A DNA stretch of 10,904 nt from Antrodiella citrinella (taxonomy: Eukaryota > Basidiomycota > Agaricomycetes > Polyporales > Steccherinaceae), in assembly GCA_004802725.1 (NCBI GenBank), contig SGPM01000466.1:6136-17039 (forward strand). Reading direction: 5' to 3'. This document shows, in pieces, positions 1 to 7,258 of the stretch (its first letter is position 1; each line of letters begins with the position of its first letter). Position numbers and translations under genes: made by a program. Below the pieces are notes generated by a model. That model had not been told where the DNA came from. It was given only the letters and a program-made list of their open reading frames with translations, and ran no database searches.

Positions 1-46
1 TCNNTANCGNCCTATTNGTAANCNCTANNANACTCCTGGTAGTGTC

Positions 47-175
47 AATAGCGACTNCTCGGTNAGTCCTATTGNNTCACTACAAACGGCGGGGGTTAGA
101 GCTGATAGNAACTTCGTCAAGTNCTATCCAGTCTCTGATCCTAGGAAGGTAATAGCGACTTCGTCAAGTCCTATT
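47..175. repeat. Array of imperfect hairpin repeats
   Basis: Three copies of a short hairpin unit lie at 47-73, 105-127 and 151-175. In the best copy (151-175) the arms read aatag-c-gactt and aagtc-ctatt around a cgtc loop, so one arm carries a single extra C. The first copy has the same arms around a ctcggt-type loop, and the second is interrupted by Ns. Centres are roughly 50 bp apart. The fragment cctatt at 11-16 may belong to a further copy. I do not recognise the family. It could be a MITE-like or subtelomeric repeat. Confidence 0.6.
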
Positions 176-318
176 AGTCTCCTTCCAATCGGCTTTGTGA
201 TGGGTAAAAGGGAGCCTTATATTCGCTTGTACTCGGTTACAAGGGAATTGCTCAGGCCTTTGAATCCGATCACCGGCGGAACTGATCTCGGTAAGAAGTC
301 CTAGTTAAAGGCTCCTTA

Positions 319-359
319 AGTCGCAATAGAAACCGATAGACTTCGATTTCTATTCGACT
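319..359. repeat. Inverted repeat related to the hairpin array
   Basis: The arms agtcgcaatagaaa (319-332) and tttctattcgact (347-359) pair perfectly except for one unpaired C, with a 14-nt loop. They use the same words (agtcg, aatag) as the hairpins at 47-175 and show the same single-C bulge. A degenerate relative of the first unit (ctcggtaagaagtcctag) lies near 285-304. Between the array and this element (176-318) I see nothing else I can identify. Confidence 0.5.
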
Positions 360-370
360 GCGAATAGATA

Positions 371-470
371 AAGGGCGGGAAAAGCGGGGGTAGGTGCGTG
401 TGGGAAAGTTGGGGATAAGGTGCGTAAGAGTGGGGGTGGGGGTGAGGAATGGGGGGAAGAAAAAGGGGGT
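371..470 (+). other. G-rich tract with G-quadruplex potential
   Basis: The plus strand is strongly G-biased for about 100 nt. The tightest part, 432-469, has four G runs of five or six (432-436, 438-442, 451-456, 465-469) with loops of 1, 8 and 8 nt, which fits a G-quadruplex pattern. The opposite strand is open as a Pro/His-rich reading, but that is a by-product of the C-rich composition and not evidence of a gene. The rest of 471-590 shows no feature I can name. Confidence 0.5.
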
Positions 471-589
471 ATCTTGAAAGTAGCTGATCTGGTTCCTGGC
501 TTCGGAGGTCGGCCTTATATACTCTACGGGTAGTAGACGGGAAAAAGTTATGTAAGATTCTTAGTAATCGAAAGAAGGTTCTGGTAGGT

Positions 590-1065
590 TCCGTAATGTT
601 CCACGACATTCCGTGTCATTCCGAGGCATTCTGAGCGCTTATTCAGCGACGATGTGTGGTCGTGCTTCGACTAAGCTTTGCCAACACATTGCCTGGGGGC
701 TGACGGAATAGTGATTTGTCGTGTCTTGTGAACATTCCGGGGCCTTCCGTGAGGTTCCGGAGCAAAGTTTTGCTCTTCCAAAAATGGTCCGGCCGGCCTC
801 GTGACAATCTCAGAAGGTCCGGAATGGTAATCCGGGGAGGCAATCTTGTCACGTCCCTGGAGTCCATCTCGGTCCGGAACCTTCCCGAGCATTCCCGCAG
901 GTCTTGTGACTTTTGGGAAATATCCGGGGGGTTATCGGCGTATTCTGAGAGTCCGGGCTTGCTGACAAAGTACTCCGGGGCTTTGTGACAGTCTCCGGGG
1001 GTNCTGTCACATGCTACGGCCCAGAACATTCTGTTCCCAGGATATTCCGGCGTATTTGTCTNGGG
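590..1065. repeat. Field of interspersed TCCGG/GTGAC words
   Basis: This non-coding stretch is built from recurring short words. Variants of cattccg and ttccgggg occur near 600-630, 735, 831, 923, 974 and 994. These alternate with ttgtgac or its complement gtcac near 725, 800, 845, 903, 983 and 1004. Spacing is irregular at roughly 20-45 bp, so this is a degenerate repeat and not a clean tandem array. The TCCGGG core also appears in the 20-bp repeat at 6801-6880. Open frames on both strands here are composed of the repeat and are not credible genes. Confidence 0.45.
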
Positions 1066-1105
1066 TTTCGGAAATACTTTGTGGCGGTAGGAGTTTCTTC
1101 GGCAG

Positions 1106-1193
1106 CGAAAATAAAGAAAGAANTAGAAAATAAAAGGTGAACTTGGTAAGGTCTTGAAGAAAAGAAAGAAATTAAAAAGAAAAAGGTAAGGGG
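1106..1193 (+). other. Purine-rich tract
   Basis: This stretch is almost all A and G on the plus strand, with many gaaag and aaagaaa blocks and one N. It resembles a degenerated simple repeat. No coding signal is visible. Confidence 0.45.
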
Positions 1194-1308
1194 TGGGCCA
1201 TGTGCCTGTGGGTCATGTGACCTTGTCCNTCTTNCAGAGGATTAGCGCNGGTGATGCGCTGGCGAGTGTCTTCTCCAGCTGTACTCGGGTTTCGGATCTG
1301 ATTGCTGC

Positions 1309-1413
1309 ATGCCTATTATTGACGTAACAGGCCCTGATCCCGGTGGGCTTATCACGATCATCGTGATATGCGGGACCGTGGTGATTGCAGCGACGGGATT
1401 CGTGGCATTTTAA
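1309..1413 (+). CDS. Possible small membrane peptide or exon
   Basis: A 34-codon reading from ATG at 1309 to TAA at 1411 begins MPIIDVTGPDPGG and continues as an unbroken hydrophobic run (about residues 14-34) that would span a membrane once. The same frame is open back to about 1255, so it may be an exon of a larger gene. A second plus-strand reading follows directly (ATG 1421 to TGA 1546, 41 codons) and contains two unresolved bases. I recognise no family. The short length and the Ns make this a weak call; it could equally be a pseudogene fragment or chance. Confidence 0.2.
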   Translation: MPIIDVTGPDPGGLITIIVICGTVVIAATGFVAF

Positions 1414-1654
1414 TCGTGCCATGGGGGTGACTCTGCTTNTCCCAGATAGCTCGGTGACCTTCGCCTTGCAGGAGCTTCCTCCTGCTCGGGTGCCAGGCGA
1501 TGTGGTCNCGCAAACTGGGGGCTCGGTGGTGGGCTTCCAGGTGTGAGCGTAGGATTCTCGTGTCAGATCGCGTATCTGAGGGGGGGGCGCTTCTTGTAGC
1601 TTAGCGCTGTCTCCTAGTCGTACTCGTGTTTGAGTCCCTTGATCCTGATACCAC

Positions 1655-1840
1655 ATGTTTCCGACTCCCGAAGAGAAGCCTGACTTGGGCAGTCTGATCT
1701 TTGCTGCTATTTTCGTGGGCTTCTTTTTGATCTTCGCGGCAGTGGTCACGGGGTGGATATTTCTGGCGGAGCGAAGAGCGGCAGGGAGAGTCGCGGTGTG
1801 CGTACTCGACCTTCCCTTTCGTGTCTCTTTCGGAGGTTGA
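1655..1840 (+). CDS. Possible small single-pass membrane protein
   Basis: A 61-codon reading starts at ATG 1655 and ends at TGA 1838-1840. It has a short acidic N-terminus (MFPTPEEKPD), a strong hydrophobic segment at about residues 11-38 rich in Phe, Ile, Ala and Val, and then a basic stretch (ERRAAGR), as in a type III or tail-type one-pass membrane protein. The leader PDLGSLI resembles PDPGGLI of the reading at 1309-1413, so the two may be duplicated exons. I see no clear splice sites joining them. It could be one exon of a damaged gene or a chance open frame. Confidence 0.28.
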   Translation: MFPTPEEKPDLGSLIFAAIFVGFFLIFAAVVTGWIFLAERRAAGRVAVCVLDLPFRVSFGG

Positions 1841-1953
1841 CTCTTCCTTCCTCCTTCAACAGCGATATTCCTTTGCAGAATATCAATGGACCTTCCGTTT
1901 GACGGTATTCGAGGAGGGTGCGTGTTTGTAGGAGGGGTCCTCTGGTACGTCCT

Positions 1954-3311
1954 TCACAGAATACGGCTATATTCTGTCTGCCCGGTACCAAACTGGTTTG
2001 GTGCAGGACAACGTCCCGTCTTCACCGGATCTTCGCTAGTATCAATTATCTCTTTCATCGCCTGCCGCAAGATCAGAACACGGCAATTATTCATGGACAA
2101 AGGACATTACCTCCATGGTGTTCTCTATTTTGAAGCGAGTAATCCCATACCTGTAATGCAACTCTGATTCGGATCCATCCTCTGATTCAACTTCTTTAAG
2201 TTGCACTTCATGCTCTTCATCTGCTTCCTCCTCTTCACCGCTAACTGGTTGAGGGTCCGCCGACAACCGTGGCAGGTGGAGGTGTTTCGAACTGCGGCTC
2301 TCGGGGAGGGATCGCGATGCAACTAACAAAAGTTGAATTGGGTCAGAGACAAATCACGATCAAGCATAGAACGTACCGGCGGGGCTTTCATGCTGTCTGA
2401 TGGACGTAGGAGGTGGTCGCAAGCCAGTCTCAACTTCCGAGAGCGTATCTTCGGTACGCCGCGGGACATTTTGAGATCCTTCGGAAATAATTCCAGGATC
2501 CCCCGTTACGTTACCCGCCAATGCGGTCCTACCCACTGGGAAGTTTCGGAGACATCAGCGCTGAAACCAAATTACTAGATGAGGATACCTCACCACCAAT
2601 AACATTGTTGTTTGCCTCTTCGTGTGGCTGCGAGAGGAATCCAATATCCAAAGGGGACGATTGCGTCGCTTTGACACTGTGATCAGCCACAACTTGGGGC
2701 TGGGACCAAAATCCAATGTCAAGAGACAAATCCTCCGCGGAACCATTGTTGGTCTGTATCGGCTTGTGGCGATTGTCGTCCGAGATCATAGGTACTTCCC
2801 GGTCTTTACCCTTACCTCCGGAACCACTCGGCGCTGTGTTCTCCCGAGCTGCGTCATTGTAAATCCATCCATGCAAGAGTGAGCTAGAGGACAGAAATAC
2901 AGACAAGTATACCCATACCATCGAGAAAGACGATCGGTTCGGGTGCAATGACCGGAGATGCAAATCCAATGTCCAGATCCATGTCATCACTGTCGGATTC
3001 CTGCCGGCTTCCCACTCCGCGTGCAACACCAGTCGGCGGTACAATCCCTATGTCAGTCTTTGCGGTCAGCAAACTATTCATGTTCACATGAGGGTACTCG
3101 CACCGGTGGATCGATCGTCGCTCTTACCAGAGTCCAGTGGTGCGAGCGCAACGTCTGCAAACGGCCGAGTAAGTTCCTTCAATAAGATGTCTAAGAACTT
3201 GATCGCACCCGCGAGGTTATCGTCATACAGAGGCAAGATCGGCGACGCAAACCCGATGTCGAGATCAAGGTCCGATGGCGAGATGTGGAGGGGGTCGCGA
3301 GGCACGGCCAT
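1954..3311 (-). CDS. Gene A: acidic protein with four LDIGF repeats
   Basis: This is a spliced minus-strand gene of unknown function. Exons, read 5' to 3', are 3311-3128, 3047-2919, 2848-2594, 2535-2377, 2322-2111 and 2061-1954, giving about 348 aa. If the last intron (2110-2062) is not removed, translation stops at 2087, giving 320 aa. Donors include gtaaga, gtatgg, gtgagg, gtacgt and gtaatg. Intron 4 (54 nt) has a ctgac branch and a ttag end. Introns 1 to 4 are all phase 1. The start ATG at 3311 opens MAVPRDPLHISP. LDIGF occurs at residues 17-21, 86-90, 147-151 and 171-175, each followed by [AWL]-S-[PQ] and mostly preceded by Asp or Ser. The C-terminal part is acidic (a Glu-rich run near SGEEEEADEEHE). 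The protein looks largely disordered, with no signal peptide or membrane segment. Intron 1 (80 nt) and intron 2 (70 nt) are the least certain joins. Confidence 0.58.
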
Positions 3312-3652
3312 GGGAGTGGGAGTCTACAAGACTTAAAATGACCCAATGCTATCGCATTTAGAGTGAAAGGGGCTCACCCGAGTGATCTGCACGAATTCGG
3401 GTGAACCGGCGGGTGGTTTTTCTGATGTTGGCGTGATATGCGACGGCGAGATGGCGGTGGTTGGTGTGAGCAAGTGAAAGTTGCGGTAGGAGTCACACCC
3501 GAACAGCTGCGGAGAATCAAATGAATATTCGCGCTGAATGACGTAAACGGAAAGTTGCGATGAAAGTAGCCGACGTGCCTCATTTCAAACACCACTGGTG
3601 CGCCTGCTTCAATAACTCGACATCGTCAACAGGACTCACTCCGGTATATAGT
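3312..3652. promoter_or_regulatory. Divergent promoter region between genes A and B
   Basis: These 341 bp separate two start codons that point away from each other, so the region probably drives both genes. It contains a perfect 8-bp inverted repeat, tcacccga at 3374-3381 and tcgggtga at 3397-3404, and a third cacccga at 3496-3502. There is a CAAGTG E-box-type word at 3471-3476 and a small hairpin aatgc-tatc-gcatt at 3345-3358. The decamer gaaagttgcg appears twice, near 3475 and 3550. No clear TATA box is placed correctly for gene B; a tatata at about 3645 lies too close to its ATG. Confidence 0.5.
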
Positions 3653-6583
3653 ATGGCCTCTACTTCCAGCCGCCCTCTTAACAAGGCAGAGACCTCATTG
3701 CTGAGATGCAGTCGTCGCATACAGGCGGCGATGACGGTGCTCCCTCCCAGTGACCACCCGTCCAACCGGCTTTGGACAGACGCAGTTGGCAATGAGTTGG
3801 TATGTGCCACAGTCCATGACACGATTTCCCCGACCATTGTTGACACGATGTTGCTGTCCGAAGATGACAGCCACCCGGATCCAACGCGAGTATCTGGACT
3901 CTCGTATCCCGCGGTTTCTGGTGTCAGTAGTGCGTAGTTTTCTTCACCGGAACAAACGGATTCTCCCGGAGTTCTTTTGGGAGGATGATTCCCTTGTCGA
4001 GAACACCTCCCAGTGGAAGAAAGGGTTGGTGTACATCGACAACATCGGGGCCATTGACCTGGGTGATGACCAGTGGTGGACACACGGTACGGGTCACATT
4101 CTTCCGAGCCGTTGCCGGACTCACATCTGTGTCCTGCAGCACCATTCACATCCAGCAACATTCCATCCAACGCTCATGCCGTCACCGATGAACCTATGGA
4201 TGGTGTGGAACCAACTGCCATCCCTCCAACGGCTCCGGTCAAACTGGAAGACAATACGGTGATTTCGCATAGCATGGATACCACGGGCGATGACCGGGAA
4301 ATGAGACCCACCAGTGCACCTCGGTTCTCCGACTCACGATTGCCCTCCGAGAACACGGAAGACCGCAAGCGCCCTCGGTCAGTATCATCTGAGAGATCAT
4401 CCAAGAGAGTTCGGACAGAGGAGCAAGGGTCAGGTGATGAGGACATGGTGGAAGAGGACGGAGGCGAACAGGATGCAGGTGGAGAGGAAGAAGTGGAAGA
4501 GGACGGAGGAGAAGAGGCCGTGCAGAACGTGCCGGGCGCAGAGATAGTATCCATGCCGCTCGCAATCAGTGTGTTCCCGAATGCGCCAGTGGACCTCAAC
4601 AGAACGGACGATCTTACGCCCACCGAACTGGTGGCCTGTGGGGGATTGAAATTCGTGGCGGTATGTGGCCACAGAAATGATGTATACCATGTTTGAACTA
4701 AATAATCAGGCCTATCCTTGCGTCAACTGCGAGGGCGACCCACCCGCGTGTAAATGGGATTTAACAGTCCGGGGCACGTGTGCTGGTTGTGCGAAGCGAA
4801 AGCTGAAGTGCAGTATGGCGGCCAAGACGTACGTCACGAACGCGAAAGTGCAGAAGAACGCGATGGTTGTTCGTTATCAACTTGCGTATCATGCAGACCT
4901 CGCAGATCGGGTTCGACGTGGAGAACCGGTGAATAACAAGGAAGGACCACGGATACCGGAGATGACAACTAAGGAGCTCCAGAAGCTGTCTAAACCGCCA
5001 CCGAAGGCTCGAACAACAAAGGCAAAACCCCCGAAGAATGTTGTGACCCCCCCGACGAAGACGAGGCGAAGTGGCAAGCGCAAGAACATTTCACCAGCTG
5101 TCGTTCGCTCCGACTCCGATGACGACGCAGCCGAAGTGCCGTCTGCGGCACCGAAGACTCGACAGCAGACTCCTTGGCCCAACAAAGGGAAGGGAAGAGC
5201 GACGACAGCCGATTTTGCCGACTCTGAGCCCGCCGAGGTGCACAACGAAGGTGTACCATCCATCGAAGCCACTACCCAGCGTGACCGGTCAGGCACGATA
5301 CAAGCAGGCGGTTCCAAGACCACCGACAGAGAGCAAGGTCAGACATGATCCACTAATCGAGCACCCACACATACTCACACATCGTATTAAAGGTTCTCCA
5401 TATGACCCTGACAGCGGTGCAACTGTCCGACCGCCCATGACAAGGATCGTGGCGAACACCGGACTACGTATGAAGGACGCAAAACCGGTCATATTGCTTC
5501 CCGGGGGTGTGCAAATGCCCCCTTCCATGGATACTGAGGGTACGTGTACTGATCAGACACAAGAACTAGTACGCTGATCATGACCATGCAGGATTCTATT
5601 CAGCCATGCCCTCCATATCTACCTTGCTTCCCGGCAGAGGGCGTGGCGCAAGTGAACCCCGGGCATCCATATCAGCAGCGGATGGTGGAGGTGGCACGGA
5701 CCACACCGCCGACACCCGTGGACAACGTAGGACCGTACCTCCACAATTCTCGCCATCATCCGACGCTCCAGACACAACGGACACCCATCCGCTGTCGGCC
5801 ATTCAGATCCCTTTAACATCTTTCGGAACCACCGAAGTACCATCTTCACACAAGTCAAATGTACCCTCCGACGTTGCACGACACGATCACCCTAGCGGTC
5901 CGCAGACAGTACCCAGTACTTCCGCCCCGGCTCCTCAGCACAACGTCTCAGCGTCTCAAAGTATGGCGGACGCTCACAGTCCACTCCCTGAGGACACGGA
6001 ACATTTCGCCGCCGATTCCAGCTCCGAGAGTTCCGAAGAGTCGCTGTTTCGTGACACCGCGGTGACCATAGCAGCGATACACTCACAGATCCGTCGACTT
6101 CGGTCAAAGGGTGTACCCTCCGAAAACCACGGTGGGTCTCATATGGATCGGTCCTCCTCGACCTCACACCTCGGTTCCCAAGAGCAGGTTCCCGTTGCAG
6201 TGACAATGGAAGATGGAACCATCACGACCGGTGGCGGCATTGCGGACGGATTGCTAGAGCAAATCCGGAAGTTTGTACAGACAAATACCCGACTGGAGGA
6301 AGCGGTGCATGAGCAAAAGTCGGTCCTGCTAGGGCTCGTACGGTCTCTGCAGCAACCGAAGCTCGGTTCAGCAGACATGGAGGCTCGAATTGAGAGATTG
6401 GAAGCGGCCGTCGCCGCGCTACAACTGGCGCAGAAGGAGACAACGACGGAGGGATCGGGGGCAATGGTTCCGACAACGGTGACATCACTCACCGCCGTCT
6501 TCGCTCCATCTGCCGGTGGTTCAGGTGGTTTGTTGAACGACATGAATAGAGTAGCGGACCTGTCGGCGATGGACACACAGTAG
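3653..6583 (+). CDS. Gene B: large Zn2Cys6-like cluster protein
   Basis: This is a spliced gene with exons 3653-3799, 3864-4086, 4140-4660, 4710-5337, 5393-5539 and 5592-6583 (885 aa, stop TAG). Intron phases are 0,1,0,1,1, with donors such as gtatgt, gtacgg and gtacgt. Residues 1-123 form a globular-looking N-terminal domain ending in GDDQWW. A bipartite basic cluster (RKRPRS about 198-203, KRVR 212-215) is followed by an acidic run at about 220-250. Exon 4 opens with six cysteines at 301, 304, 311, 321, 324 and 331, exactly C-X2-C-X6-C-X9-C-X2-C-X6-C, with KW after the third Cys and AKRKLK in the last loop. Lys/Pro/Ser-rich linkers follow, then a likely coiled coil at about 776-838. The spacing matches fungal Zn2Cys6 DNA-binding clusters, so nuclear DNA binding is plausible but inferred. 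The start is chosen because its first exon then matches gene C (49 codons). The exon 2 acceptor could instead be 3890. Confidence 0.72.
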
Positions 6584-7258
6584 AATAAGGACATTCATAT
6601 GGTATAACGTACAGCTTTGCAGTCAATGATGCTAGTGTTTCAAGCCGGGGTACTCTTCAAGGAGCCGGACCTCATAGTTTCCGGATCGTAAGGCCCAGGG
6701 AATGTGAGGTGAGCTGACAAGATGTACGGCAGGTTCATCGGAGATAGTATTTGCATCTGGGAGTCCACGTAAAGGCCGGTAGGCATTAACGCTATATCCC
6801 ACATCGTCCGGGACATCGAAACGACGTCCGGGACATCGAAAAGACGTCCGGGGCATCACCAACACGTCCGGGAGTCTCCGACGCTGGACCGTTAGCGCCG
6901 CATGTGTCGCAATGACATCACACAAGTGTTGCAAGGGCTCAACCCATCGACAGGTTCATGTTGGCAATTTCACTTACTCCGCAAGTGTTCACACTTGGTA
7001 ACATGTATAAACCCAATGAAACACTTCTGAATGTCCCTACCATTGATTATAGGTATTCGGGGGTGGACTCGATAGTTCTGCACCGACTTACACACATTTT
7101 GTGTCTGATCCGGTCAAAGTCCACCTCCGACATAATGCTCAAGCGCACATTGTGTGCCTGCAATGCCATTAACGTAAATTGAACAGGCGAGCGCTGATAC
7201 GCATCAAATACCAACACGAACGTCCGCACCCGAGCCAATTCTCTTCTCTCCCACTACA
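6584..7258. promoter_or_regulatory. B-C intergenic region, presumed gene C promoter
   Basis: These 675 bp lie between the stop of gene B and the start of gene C. Apart from the 20-bp repeat listed separately, there are CAAGTGT words at 6923-6929 and 6982-6988, the latter forming a perfect 7-bp palindrome with acacttg at 6991-6997 (2-nt spacer). CAAGTG is an E-box-type (CANNTG) word and also occurs once in the A/B promoter. A TATAAA lies at 7006-7011, a CCAAT at 7235-7239, and a pyrimidine-rich stretch (7241-7253) just before the ATG, as is common at fungal start regions. Roles are inferred from the words alone. Confidence 0.4.
6801..6880. repeat. 20-bp tandem repeat, four units
   Basis: The word cgtccggg recurs at exactly 20-bp steps, starting at 6805, 6825, 6845 and 6865. 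The first two units are nearly identical (cgtccgggacatcgaa), the third is changed in its second half, and the fourth diverges after the core. There are no spacers of unrelated sequence. The region lies in the gap between paralogues B and C and shares the TCCGGG core with the field at 590-1065. Confidence 0.8.

Noticed and set aside
1213..1749. 178-codon minus-strand frame
   Set aside because: It contains several unresolved codons, is opposite the hydrophobic plus-strand readings, and shows no domain or splice signals.
3560..3652. Upstream in-frame ATG as the start of gene B
   Set aside because: Starting at 3653 gives a 49-codon first exon that matches gene C exactly. The extra 31 residues have no counterpart there.
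3580..4170. 196-codon minus-strand open frame
   Set aside because: It lies opposite exons 1 and 2 of gene B and covers its introns. The plus-strand reading matches the paralogue gene C, so this is a shadow.
4174..4623. 149-codon minus-strand Ser-rich open frame
   Set aside because: It is antisense to the acidic region of gene B exon 3. The Ser runs are complements of GAG/GAC-rich coding sequence.
6139..6594. 151-codon minus-strand open frame
   Set aside because: It is antisense to the coiled-coil exon of gene B, which has a clear heptad-like pattern on the plus strand.
6801..6880. CRISPR-like array
   Set aside because: Units are directly adjacent with no spacers, and the surrounding genes have introns, so this is a eukaryotic tandem repeat.
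6632..6934. 100-codon minus-strand frame in the B-C gap
   Set aside because: It has only a TTG at its start, and part of it is translated from the 20-bp tandem repeat. Some of its C-terminal part looks protein-like, but I see no start or splice sites to support it.
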